In this document: positions 36,407-48,044 of the stretch, in pieces
Numbering within the stretch: the first letter of the stretch is position 1
Layout: every line of letters begins with the position of its first letter
Assembly: GCA_030549205.1 (NCBI GenBank)
Contig: JAUKTV010000001.1
Coordinates: 5,242,651-5,306,650, forward strand
From: Apiosordaria backusii
Taxonomy: Eukaryota > Ascomycota > Sordariomycetes > Sordariales > Lasiosphaeriaceae
Direction of reading: 5' to 3'
Length of the DNA: 64,000 nucleotides
Position numbers and translations under genes: made by a program
The notes under the pieces: generated by a model
Seen by the model: only the letters and a program-made list of their open reading frames with translations
The model's database searches: none
Told to the model about the DNA's origin: nothing

Positions 36407-36587
36407 TGTTAAACTAGGTCCCTGTAAGGCTTAAGTTTATAGTAGGTGGCTGCTATTATACTACGTAGTTGAAGCTTAAGTTGGAAAGCCTACCTGTCAG
36501 CTACCTGGCACTTACCCGGCACCTTACTTCACTGCAGGGCTATTTAAAGGCCTATATCCCGTTAACCAGTGGGCTAAACTGCCTATA
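36407..36587 (+). repeat. ~180 bp LTR-like repeat, copy A
   Basis: Starts TGTTAAACTAGG and ends near GGCTAAACTGCC, with a CTATTTAAAGGCC block near its 3' end that could be a TATA region. It matches copies at 37,670, 63,018 and 63,944. Of the copies seen it is the least mutated. LTR identity is inferred from its length, its TG start and its position on both sides of an internal segment. Confidence 0.65.
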
Positions 36588-37669
36588 ATTTTATATTTAG
36601 GCTACTAAGGCCTACTACTATAGGCAATATAAGTGACCTAACCCTAACCTTATATTAACCTATACTTTAGATTAAGGGTGTTTGGTTTTATAGCCCTTTT
36701 ATATAGCTGTAAGTCGATTTTTTAAGAACTGTAAACTATATTAACTTAATTACCTGTAAGATCTATAGTTAACTACTAGGTTAGCTAAATTGGTTTAAAA
36801 TTAGTAGGCCTATAGTTAAGTAAGTATATTATTACTATATTAAATTATAGGCCTATAGGCCTTATAGGTTAGGAACTATAAAAGGTTTAGTAAGTAGTTT
36901 ATAGGGCTTAGTAAACCTTAAGGTTAACTAAGCTATACTTTAGTTTATTTATTTATTAGGGTATGCGAAGTACTGTATATTAGTCAGTAAGTAGGTAATA
37001 AAAGTCAAGTATAAACCCTACTATAAAAAATATTATAGTAAATTTATAAAAGGTTAATACTATAATACAATTATTTACTTATTATATTTCTATCTTACAA
37101 TACCTATAAGGAACTATATTCTAATATCCTAATATTAAACTATAGGTATTATATATAAAACTTCTACTATATTATAAGTTAATATATAAGTATTAATTAT
37201 AAAGCCCTTAAACTTATAATTGGCTATACTTATTTTAATAAATTATAAGCTTAGAAAATATTTAATTAAATTATAGGCTTATAAATTTAAACTTAAAGCC
37301 TTTTATAAATAATAATTTAAGCTTATTATAAACTATATTATAAGTAAGTTATAAAATTATTAATTTTAAAGCTTACCTATTAAGGTAAGGTTTTAAAGTA
37401 AAGACTAAGCTTACTTTATTTTTATTAGGTTTTTTAAAGGCCTATAAAGGTTTAAATTTACGCCTGTTATTAAATTTATTATACTATAAAGTATATAAAA
37501 ATTAAACTTAATAGGATATTAAAGGTTTATAAATTATAAGCTTATAAAAGTTAAAAATAGTATTCTTACTTTAACTTTAATTAAATAGGTAATTCTATTA
37601 AACTTAAAGTAAATAAAAAATAAAAAGAAATAGACCTTTTTAATTATTATTATAATTAATAGTTATAGT
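36588..37669. repeat. internal repeat segment X between LTR-like copies
   Basis: A 1.08 kb AT-rich segment that also occurs, interrupted, from 44,023 onward. Shared landmarks are the GGCTACTAAGGC start, a CCTAACCCTAACC motif (36,637 here) and TTTGGTTTTATAGCCC. No coding capacity remains after RIP. Confidence 0.6.
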
Positions 37670-37850
37670 TATTAAACTAGGTCCCTGTAAGGCCTAAGTT
37701 TACAGTAGGTAGCTGCTATTATACTATATAGTGGAAGCTTAAGTTAGAAAGTCTACCCGTTAACTACCTGGCACTTATCCAGTACCTTACTTTACTGTAG
37801 GGCTATTTAAAGGCCTATATCTTACTAACCAGTAGGCTAAACTGCCTGTA
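37670..37850 (+). repeat. ~180 bp LTR-like repeat, copy B
   Basis: Clearly similar to copy A over its full length, with C-to-T and G-to-A differences, including its start (TA instead of TG). The Helitron begins just after it. In copy A the same boundary is followed directly by segment X. Confidence 0.65.
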
Positions 37851-37852
37851 AT

Positions 37853-37942
37853 TTTAAAATTGCTAGCGTCGCTTCGTTCGTCAGTCGCGTGGCCCTTCGC
37901 TGCGCTACGGGACGCTTCCTTCCTCACTCTCGCTCCTGGCAA
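37853..37942. repeat. hairpin-rich 3'-terminal segment of the Helitron
   Basis: Framed by AAAATTGCTAG on the left and CTGGCAATTTT on the right, imperfect inverted repeats. Inside is GCGTGGCCC...GGGACGC, able to form a stem. Helitron 3' ends are known to carry a short hairpin, so this fits, but a separate small palindromic insertion is the alternative. Confidence 0.45.
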
Positions 37943-40900
37943 TTTTGACACGGGCACGAATTTCATGTGCGTATGTGGAGAGCAAACTCAATTGGGGTCA
38001 AGTGGGGAGTAAACGAAGCGACAATAACCTGTCCGGAGGCCAACAATCCCGTGTTCTGCTGAAGACTGTTTATTACAACTACAGCTAAACCTACACAACT
38101 AAATCTTCTCTCTACACAGTAAAGCCATCGCTTGTATCGCTCGAGTCATCCTCCTCTTCCATGTCAGAGCTATCGGAGCTCATATACCCGCCTATGTTAC
38201 TCGACCCAACCTCCTCTTCCTGTGGACCCAACCGCTGCAGCCTCCTTGTCTCGTAATCAGCTATCTTCAGTTGCATGCTCCGTATCGGATCTTCGCAATA
38301 TATCCTACTCCGATCAAACGGCGACTCAAACATCAGGCCATCCAGTGTTTTGACCCTGGAAACAGCTACGTAGGACAGGCCGGACGCGAACTCTGGCTCG
38401 GAGATGTCACAAACCACCTTGTCGAGAGTGATGCCCTGTGACTTGTGCACCGTGATGGCGTAGCACACAAGCAGTGGGAACTGCTTGCGGAGGCCGGTGC
38501 CAGCCCCAAGAACAAACACGTGTTGGACCCTGAGGATTGGAACCACCGGCCTAGCCCCATCACGAAGCTCTTCCCCGCTAGGCAACAGGAACGGCGGCCC
38601 GGTGTAGTTGTCAAACGCTACCATGATAACCTGCGGTGGGTCGTTTTCTACGTTGGCTCCCTCCGCCCACGAGATGTCGTATACGGTGCCCTGCGCACCG
38701 TTCACGAGGCCAACGTTGGCCCAGAGATTCCTCGTCAGCATAACCCGGCAACCAATACAAAGAGGCAATCGTTTGACCAGGTTGCCGGCGTCGGAGGACT
38801 TGACCCTGTCTGCGCCGGCGCCCTCGTGCGTCGCGTTCACCTGGACAACCGCCCTTCGCAGGCCCAGAAGGTGCCGATGGTTATACTCTTCAACCTGCGC
38901 CTTGACGGGAAAGATGCGGAGGGCGTTATCAAAAGCCTCCACCTCGGCCGGGGGTAGCTTGATCGCACATCTCGAGGTGAGAAGCTCCCACGACGGAATG
39001 GACACCTTCGCCTGCCTCAGTTCCTGCAGGGCCTGCCGGAACAGAGCCTGGTCCTCACCCTGCTGGCGCTGGACCGTGGATAAGAACACCGACTTGTCGA
39101 ACGAAAGGTATACGTTACGGCCGACAATCTCCATATCCCGCAAGTCACCCGCCGCAGAGTATAGCGGCTTGCTCATGACAGGGGGGAGCTGGAAGAAATC
39201 GCCTATGAGGATGACGCTGAGCCCACCGAGATACTGCTCGCGGCGCTCGGGGAAGATCTCACGGAGCCGCCGATCGATCCAGGCCAGATTTTTCCGCCCC
39301 AGCATGCTCTTCTCGTCGATGATGAGGTAGTGGATCGGCCTAAACTGTCGCTGCAGGGAGCTGAGGACCGTTGGGGTTTCCGAGAGCGGGCGGTAGTTGC
39401 CGTCCACCGGGAGCCGGAAGAGGGAATGGAGGGTCTGGCCCGTGATCTGGTTGCTGGCTACACCGGTAGGCGCCGCCCGGATGATTGGCGAGGGCTGGCC
39501 GCGCCTGGCTGCTTTGGCTTGCAGGCGAGAGGAGATCACCTTCACCATGTACGACTTGCCGGTCCCTCCGCCCCCGTCCACCTGGATCCGGAGCGGGGCT
39601 GGGTTCTGACCTCGGTTGGTTGCCCTGTAGTGTCCTAGAATGGCGTCGTACACCAGCCGCTGCTCGGTGTTAAGAGTGTCACAGGCCTCGCGCGGGAGCT
39701 GCTCGACGTTGTAATTGCCGGGAGAATCCCCCCGGAGCTCGGTCCAATAGGTTCCGTCGTTAAACAGCTCGTGGGAATAAAGGCCGATGTGGCGGGTCCA
39801 GTCGTAGTTTACGTCGATGTCGCGGCGGCCGAGTAAATCTGCCTCCTCCTGGGGAAGCTCGAGGTCAGGTACCATACGTGCCATCTCGTGCCAATCCTCA
39901 AGGGTGATATCAACCACATCACCGCCAGGCTCAAACAGCTCCTCGTCAGGCTCGGGTTCCTCCTCGTCCTCGACGCCATAATGGTCGTCGGGGTGGTCGT
40001 GATGAATGGCGCAGTGCCTGTAGGCGACCTCGTAGGTTTCAAACAGCAGGTTGTCGGCTCGTAAAAGATCCGTGGGTTGGCGGTGAGGATGGTTAAGCAG
40101 GAGCTTAATACGGCAGAAATTAGGCCACTGCTGGTGCGAGCGAACAGGCTTGTATCTGGGGTAGTAGTACAAAACCCTGGGCCGCGCAGGAGGTTGCCAC
40201 ACAGCCCATCTCGAAGGATCGCGGGCCTTGAAGTTCCAGTTCTCAAGGAAGTCAAAGTACGTCACCTCCTCCATGTGTGCCGGCCGGTTGAGGTATTTGT
40301 CGTAGACATTCGAGGATTCCTCGACTTCGCCGTCAGCAGTGATGTCGATGGGCCGGGCGTGTCGCTCGCGGGGCCGGCAGTCCACGCTCTGCACCACCCG
40401 GCTGTCGTCCTGGAGAGGAAGGCCCAGCAGGATGTGGCAGATCTCCTGCGCGGAGTAGTCCCTCTCACCCACCAGCTTGTTCATCAGCTTGGATACGAAC
40501 GAAAGCATGGGGTTGCGGTCGGAAACGTAAGGCATTATGCCGCGGGCGATCTGCGCGTACGTGTTGGTCTGGGCCTCCGACTTGCTGCAGTACTTTGCAG
40601 CGTAGTTGATCACAGCCTGTACGCCGGTGCAGGGCGAGCAGTCAGTGTTGGCGAGCCAGCAGAGCGAGATCATCGGGTTGTACTGGTTCATGTGGGTGTC
40701 GTTTCTCTCGGCCTCGAAATGCCACCATTTCGTACCTGCTCTCCTAACAACACCCGCAGCTGGCCGCTCGGGGCGGGGAAAGAGGAACCGGCATGTTGGC
40801 TGCGGCGGGGGTTGCTCTGGCTCACCGGCCTCACCGGCTTCTGCTCGGGCTGCCGACTGTCTGGCCCGCTCCGCATCTCTCTTGGTTAGGCGGAGGCAGT

Positions 40901-43900
40901 ATGTAGTGGAACAATGGTGCCGCTGGCATCGGTTTACAATACGGTTGAGCCACTCCCAGGTAATCTCGGTCTCGAGAGGGTCTACGGACAGGGGATTGCC
41001 CTCGTCCGCGCCCTGGTCCCGCTGTGGGTTCAGGGCTGTGATATGGTAACCCCAGACCGTCGCAAAGTTGTCTCGTGTATCTTTCGTCGACATGTCGGGA
41101 TCCGGGCTCCCATTGAACCAATACAGCCCATGGGCGTGGCTGCTGCCGCGGCCTTGCCACTCGTAACGGTACCAATAATCTTCCAGGTTGAACTTCTTCT
41201 CGAGCACAATCTTCCGGAACAGCTTGTTGCGAGAGTGGAAGTGCCAGGCTGCGATATGCGGGTTCTCACGCAGCAACTGACGTGACTTAGCCATACGCGC
41301 ACGCTCGTCCAGAACCTTCCATTCTTCGTACTCGGGCATGTGCCGGTATAGGCTCTGCCAATGAAGGTCGGCTGGGCTCTGGGTGATGAAGGCAGCTGGG
41401 ACGCCAAGGCAGTGGGCAAACGCCTCACACTCACGCCGCCGGCGATACCAAAAAGGACGGGTGCCCTTAATCACACCCGCAAAACGCGAGATACGATTTA
41501 AGATCGCTTGAGCTTCTGGCTGTTCGGGGTCGGCCAGAGCTCGCTGGAGGTCCTCCTTGGTAAGCGGCGTGCGATGGTGCTTACTGACATAGAACTTGCT
41601 GTTGCTGCGTGCTTGCTGACGCATTAGCGTGTTCAAGGCAATAAAGCGAAAGCTGTGGTGCCTAGCGAACCGGCCATCCTCCCACTTTATGGCATGCTCA
41701 ATATAATCCTGGTAGGATATATTGCGTTGCCTGGGCTCAACAAAATCCGCAACGCCCTGGGGAAATAAGGTGGGGCAGGCCAAAGAAAGCAGTGCGTACT
41801 TCTGGTTAAATTCATCCAAAGGCGTACGACGGATAGATGGCATGGGTAGCTGGTGTGCCGAGTGCGGGTCGGCGTGTCGTAGGGGGACCCGTTCGGTATC
41901 CTCAGCGACGGTGTTGTCGACACGGCCCTGGAGTTGATTAAGCTCAGTCTCCTGGATGAGCAGGTTGGGCACTGCGGCTTCGTCGATAACCTCAGAATCT
42001 TCCAGCTCTGGCTCCTCGACCGGGTCAACATCAGGGCCAAAATCGGCAGGCAAACCCGAGGTCTCGTCAACTTCATGGATGCTTAGCTGGTCGAAGACGT
42101 TGCCATCTTCGGGGAGCTGGGAAAGATTGTCGTGATTCAAAGTAAAGTCTCGGTAGCCTGGGTGGTTGAGGGAAAGAAACTTAAGCCAGGCCTCTACTGC
42201 GGCGCGGCGGACGCGGAATCGTCGGCGGAACTGCCGATCCATCCGGGCCACGTTCTCGGAACCACGAGGCCGAAGGATAACGACATCGAGGTCTTTGGGT
42301 AGCAAAGGGAGCTCACTATATACCTTGCCAACGTCACGCAAGAAGTGTACAACATGCCCACGATACTTATACTGCTGCCCACGAACCTATGTTTTGTCAG
42401 TTACCAAACCCTTTGCTTCCATCCTCGTTACGTACTGTAAATACATTGACGCTGACGTGCACCCGCGCAATAAACATCTCCTCCAACGGCTCAAGCCTGG
42501 GCAGATCATTAGGTACAGGGCCAAAATCCAGCTTGTTCGCAGCCGAAAAGAAAAAAGGCTCGTCCTGACGCTTCTTATCATCCTTATCGTGGCAACGCTT
42601 GCAGATCCTATCCCCTTTGAGCTCCATGTCGAACCACCGCTCTTTGCACCGTGGGCAGTATTGCATCTGCTCGGCAGCAAGTGCCCTGTCGAATTCTGCC
42701 TTGATGGCGAGGTCTTCCGCGGTTAGAGGCGACTCCTAATCGGCCCCTGTAAACTGAGGGGGAGGCTCGTCGAATTCGCGGGGAGCTGGTTGGGGGGAGG
42801 AGCGTCTGCGTGGTCGGCCGCGAGGAATTCGGTCAAGGCGCGGTCGTCCTCGGCGACGGCCACGAGCAGGTGTGGACGGTGAGGGTGGTGGCCGTCGCTG
42901 TGGAACTAGAGATCCCACGCGAGGCACTTCACCGTCAGCTTCCATCTCTTCCTCAGGCTCTCTCGGCTGAGCAGAGGGTGGGAGGTCGGTGGCGGGGTCC
43001 TGGATCTCTTGTTGCTGGCGAAGCAAGCCACTCATCGTCGGGGTCTGGGAAGGTTCTTCACCATGGCGACGCTCGAGGCGATGCCGTCGCTGGATGTACG
43101 AGATCTCGCTGCGAGCAGCAGCCATTTCGGGAGTATCCGTACTGACACGGCCGCCTTCGCGGTATCGCTGGGCAAGGACCGTATGGGTGAGATTCTGGCG
43201 AGGCGCAACCGCTGGATCTTGTCCGCCGGCTATCGCAGCTGCTCTGGAAATGCGTGCAGCCGACGCGGTTACCTAGGAATAAGGTTAGTAAAGCAACGGA
43301 GGAAGATAGAACTGATAGACTCGCCTGTTGCCTCGTGCGATTACGGCAATCCGAGCAATTGACGACGATCCTTCGAGGGCCTCGTACCGACCAGAATTGG
43401 TCGCTGGGCTTCTCTACGCGGCAAAGATAGCAAACTTTGGAAGAAACCACCTCCGCCGCACCCGCCTCGTCCGCCATGGATACTGAATAGGCCGGCCATA
43501 ACGGGCAAACAATACCACAGAGGAAAGGAGCGTCGGTTAGAAATGACGGATAGTGAATGAAGGCGTTGGGGTGCGATTGAGGTCTGCGGTGCGATCGATT
43601 GTTGGATGAAGAATGGAGGAAATGGAAATTCGCGGTAGGAGAAATTTGAAGTGGGAGGAATTAAATTTGACGCGGGGGGTCAAAGGCAAAGTGGGGCATT
43701 CTTGTGGAAGGCAGTGTGGGGCAAGGCGCGTAATCACGTGCAATGCGCGCAATCGCCCGGGCGCACCCAAACACGATCTCAAACCGTATTCAAACGCCTG
43801 CATGTCAGCCATTTCGTGGACCTTCAGAAATCGGATTTCAGATCTAGATTTGCCATACAGTTACGCACAGAATGGTACCGGTTGCATAAGTTTTGGAGGT

Positions 43901-44022
43901 GGTGCCGAATTGGACCCACTCTCCGGTAGCCCCCGACCAATCTCTCTTGAGCGATAAGACTCTTATCAATTTTGTATGCGATTTTTTGGAAGTTTGGCAG
44001 GAATATTGTCCTCCGGACAGGA
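37857..44022 (-). mobile_element. Helitron, nearly intact
   Basis: A GC-rich island with normal CA/TG content sits inside RIP-mutated repeats. It carries a Rep/helicase gene on the minus strand. Comparing flanks with the uninterrupted copy at 36,580-36,610 places the ends near 37,857 and 44,022. On the minus strand the 5' end reads TCCTGTCCGGAGGAC directly after an A, as expected for Helitrons (A|TC). The 3' side (left) has a CTAG at 37,863-37,866 and a hairpin-rich 80 bp, but CTAG is not followed by the expected T, so that boundary is uncertain. The low level of RIP suggests a recent or protected insertion. Confidence 0.82.
38112..43477 (-). CDS. Helitron Rep/Pif1-type helicase; one in-frame TAG
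   Basis: Exons on the minus strand are 43477-43325, 43272-42436 and 42386-38112, about 1,754 codons. Exon 1 has a Cys4 motif (CYLCRVEKP...CSDCRNR). A Pro/Arg-rich stretch follows, then a second Cys4 motif (YCPRCKERW...CKRCHDK). The Rep domain has the HUH motif in WQGRGSSHAHGLYW near residue 740 and two tyrosines in NYAAKYCSK near 924. The Pif1-like helicase has Walker A GGGGTGKSY near 1268, then IIDEKSMLG and GDFFQLPPV, ending with VAVSRVKTLDG. Helitron proteins nick DNA and copy it by a rolling-circle route. Codon 230 is TAG (42738-42736) within an otherwise open frame. The first intron seems to use a GC donor; the second (42387-42435) is normal GT-AG. The 1,409 residues downstream are undamaged. 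Confidence 0.85.
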
Positions 44023-44167
44023 TAATTAGGCTACTAAGGCTTATTACTATAGGCAATATAAGTAGCCTAACCCTAACCTTATATTAACCTATACTTTAGA
44101 TTAAGGGTGTTTGGTTTTATAGCCCTTTTATATAACTGTAAGTCGATTTTTAGAAAGCTATAAACTA

Positions 44168-45136
44168 TATCTCTCTGAGAAGTGGAGCTTCTAAAAAAAA
44201 AATTCTTTTACAATGCTATATCCGGCGTTGGTTCTCTTTACAGTTAATCTAGTATGCTACTTGAACTGTCTGGGGCCTGCCTACCGTTATAGTTATATGG
44301 TTATTATATACTTGTTATGTACTTACTATATAGCTAAACCTTCTACCGTTAAGTTTAATAATAAACTTATATAATGATATTATAGCTAAACCTTCTAAAT
44401 ACCTTCTTTATATTAAATTGCTTATAATTATGTTAATAACTCCTTTACTGGCCTATACTAAGGCTAGGCACTAGCGCCTATATAGGGTTAAAAAGGATTC
44501 TATCTACTGCTCTTCTTCTTCCTTTCCTATATTACCTATTATATTACTTTCCTATATTACCTACTACATTCCTTTTCTATATTATCTACTATATTAAGAC
44601 TTAATCGATTGTAGTATTAAGTATAGGTCTATTCTATATAACTTAACGATTAAAAGATAGCACTAATATAATAGTAGTATATAATTTACTTTACTGAAAG
44701 CCTATAAGTATAAGATCTTAAAGTTAAATGACGGTAGTTACCTTAAATTTACTAATATTATAATAGCTATATTAAAGAAAGATAGTAAGAAGTAAAATAA
44801 AAGCCTTTTCCTTACTTAAAAGTTAATTATATATACTTTCGATACTTTATTTTTTAAACAATATGCTAAACTTTATTAATTTAAATAAGATTTAATCGAT
44901 CTTAAGGCAGACTGGTAGATTAATAATAAACGGAATTGGAATAAAGCATTTGAATAAAAGGATAAGGTAAAAGTATAGTTAAAGATATTAATTATTATCG
45001 TAGGAGTGATAGTAAAGGATAAGACGGCCTAATAGGTAGCTAGTTAAATACCTATACTAAATAACCTGAAGATACTATTGTATTGATTGTAAGCATCTAT
45101 ATATTATATCTTATGTATATACCACCGAACCTTAAG
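44168..45136 (+). mobile_element. ~950 bp element E, copy 1, with 13-15 bp target duplication
   Basis: Begins TATCTCTCTGAGAAGTGGAG and ends ACCGAACCTTAAG. The flanking sequence AAGCTATAAACTATA is present on both sides (44155-44169 and 45137-45151), and copy X at 36,720 shows the uninterrupted site. A weak gag-like trace (LNDGSYLKF) may be present. A duplication this long fits target-primed (LINE/SINE-type) insertion better than LTR or TIR elements. Confidence 0.65.
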
Positions 45137-47086
45137 AAGCTATAAACTATACTAACTTAACTATTTATAAGACCTATAGTTAACTACTAAGCTAGCTAAA
45201 TTAACTTAGAATTAATAGGCCTATAATTAAGTAAGTATATTATTATTATATTAAATTATAGGCCTATTAGCTCTATAGATTAGGAGCTATAAAGGGCTTA
45301 GTAAGTAGTTTATAGGGTTTAGTAAACCTTAAGGTTAATTAAACTATACTTTAGCTTATTTGCCTACTAGGGTATATAAAGTACTATATGTTAATTAATA
45401 AGTATATAGTAAAGGTTAAGTATAAACCTTACTATAAAGAATATTATAGTAGATTTATAGAAGGCTAATACTATAATATAATTATTTACTTATTATATTT
45501 CTATTCTATAGTACTTATAAAGTACTATATTCTAATACCTTAATATTAAACTATAAATATTATATATAAAACTTTTACTATATTATAAATTAGTATATAA
45601 GTATTAATTATAAGGCCCTTAAGCTTATAATTGGCTATACTTATTTTAATAGGTTATAAGTTTAGAAAATACTTAATTGGATTATAGGCTTATAAACTTA
45701 AGCTTAAAGCTTTTTATAAATAACAGCTTAAACTATTATAGACTATATTATAAGTAGGCTATAAAATTACTGATTTTAAAGCCTACTTATTAAAGTAAGG
45801 TTTTAAAGTAAAGACTAGGCTTGCTTTACTTTTATTAAGTTTTCCGAAGGTTTATAAAGGTTTAAATTTATACTTACTATTAAATTTATTATACTATAAA
45901 GTATATAAAAATTAAGCTTAATAAGGTATTAAAGGCTTATAAATTATAAGCTTATAAAAGTTAAAAATAGCATTCTTACTTTAACTTTAATTAAATAGGT
46001 AATTTTATAAAACTTAAAATAAGTAAAAAGTAAGAAAGAATAGACTTTTTTAACTACTATTACTATTAATAATTACAATATTTTACTATATAAAATAAAG
46101 CCTATTCTTTAAAGCTTTTAAATACTATAGACTTAATATCTTTTACTATATAAGTAAACTATAATTAAAGCTTTAGTTAAAATCAGTATTAAGTTAAGGT
46201 TTAAAAGTCCTATAGGATGCTTTAACAGTAAGTATATTAAGCCTTTTATAAATTTAAAAATGTAAAATATAGAGCTTAAGTAAAGGTCTTTTAAAGAAAA
46301 AGAATTAGTAAATTCCTACTATATATAGGCCTTTACTATTTAATTTAAAAAGTAAAAGGCTTAGATTTAATAGTTATAAAGTACTATAATTAAAGTAATA
46401 AAGTAAATAAAGCTTTTAATAGTAACTTAAAGTACTTTAAAATAGCTTAAAGCTACTATAACTGCTCTTTTAATAATAGTTAAAGCTATATATTTAAAAG
46501 CTATAATAGCCTATTAGTTAAAGCTTAAGGTTAATAGTAGTTTTATTAAGGTCTTTTATACTATTATAGTTATTAAGATAATTAAAAAGGTCTATAAATT
46601 CCTACTTAACTAAAGGCTTATAGGCTTTAAGAATTTTAATCTATAAAAATAGGGCTTAAATATTATACTATATATTATTAATATAGTTACTTTTATAAAA
46701 GACCTTATTATAATAGCCTACTAAAATAATATTAAATAGGCCTTATTATTAATATTACTTTAAAATAGTATAGCCTTAAGCCTTTAAGCTTCTATTTTAT
46801 AGTAAATAAGCCTTATTAAAGCCTATAAGCTATTTATTTAAAGGTATTTTTATAGTATTAAACTATAGTAAAGGAACTTTTATAGAAAATATTACTCTTT
46901 AAACTTCTATTAATTTATAGGCTTTTTAATAGACTTTAATATTAAGTTCTTTAATATAATTAATTAGCTTATATTAACTAGTATTAACCTTTAAACTATA
47001 AATTAAATAAATTAATACCTATAGACTATAAAAAAGAACTTCCTATAGTAAATTAAAAGGTAATAAAGTACTATATAGATTATTAA

Positions 47087-48044
47087 TGTCTCTCTAAGAA
47101 GTGGAGCTTCTAAAAAAAAATTTCTTTTACAACGCTATACCTGGCGTTAGTTCTCTTCATAGTTAATCTGATATACCATTTAAACTGTCTAGGGCTACCG
47201 TTATAGTTATGTAGTTATTATATACTTATTATATACTTACTATATAGCTGAATCTTTTACCTTTAAGTTTAATAATAAGCTTATATAATAACATTATAGC
47301 CAAACCTTCTATATGCCTCCTTTATACCGAATTGCTTATAATTACGCCGATAACTCCTTTACCGGCTTATACTAAGGCTAGGTATTAACGTCTATATAGA
47401 GTTAAAAAAGATCCTATTCTTCTTCTTCCTCTTCTATATTACTTACTATATTACTTTCCTACATTACTTACTATATTCCTCTTCTATATTACTTACTATA
47501 TTAAGACTTAATCGATTGTAATATTAAGTATAGGTCTGTCTTATATAACTTAATAATTAAAAAATAGTATTAATATAATAATAATATATAATCTACTATA
47601 CCGAAAGTCTATAAATATAAGATCTTAAAGTTAAATAATAGCGGCTACTTTAAATTTGCTAACATTATAATAGCTATACTAAAGAAAGACAGTAAAAAGC
47701 AAAATAAAAGCCTCTTCTTTACTCAAAAGTTAACTATATATACCTTCGATACTTTATTTTCTAAATAATATACTAAACTCTATCGATTTAAATAGGATTT
47801 AATCGATCTTAAGGCGGACCGGTAGATTAATAATAAACGGAATTAAAATAAAGCATTCGAACAGAAAGATAAGGTAAAAATATAGTTAGAGATATTAATT
47901 ATTATCGCAGGAGTAATAGTAATGGACAAGACGGCCTAATAAGTAGCCAGTTAAATACCTACATTAAATAACCTGAAGATACTACTGTTATGTTGATCGT
48001 AAATCTGTATGTCACGTCTTGTGTATATACCACTGAACCTTAAG
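47087..48044 (+). mobile_element. ~950 bp element E, copy 2, with 14 bp target duplication
   Basis: Begins TGTCTCTCTAAGAAGTGGAG and ends CACTGAACCTTAAG. It is flanked by ATATAGATTATTAA at 47073-47086 and 48045-48058. It aligns with copy 1 over the whole length, apart from a small indel near 44,270. Confidence 0.68.

Noticed and set aside
40077..40889. 270-codon open frame antisense to the Helitron gene
   Set aside because: It mirrors the GC-rich helicase coding sequence and lacks any recognisable domain.
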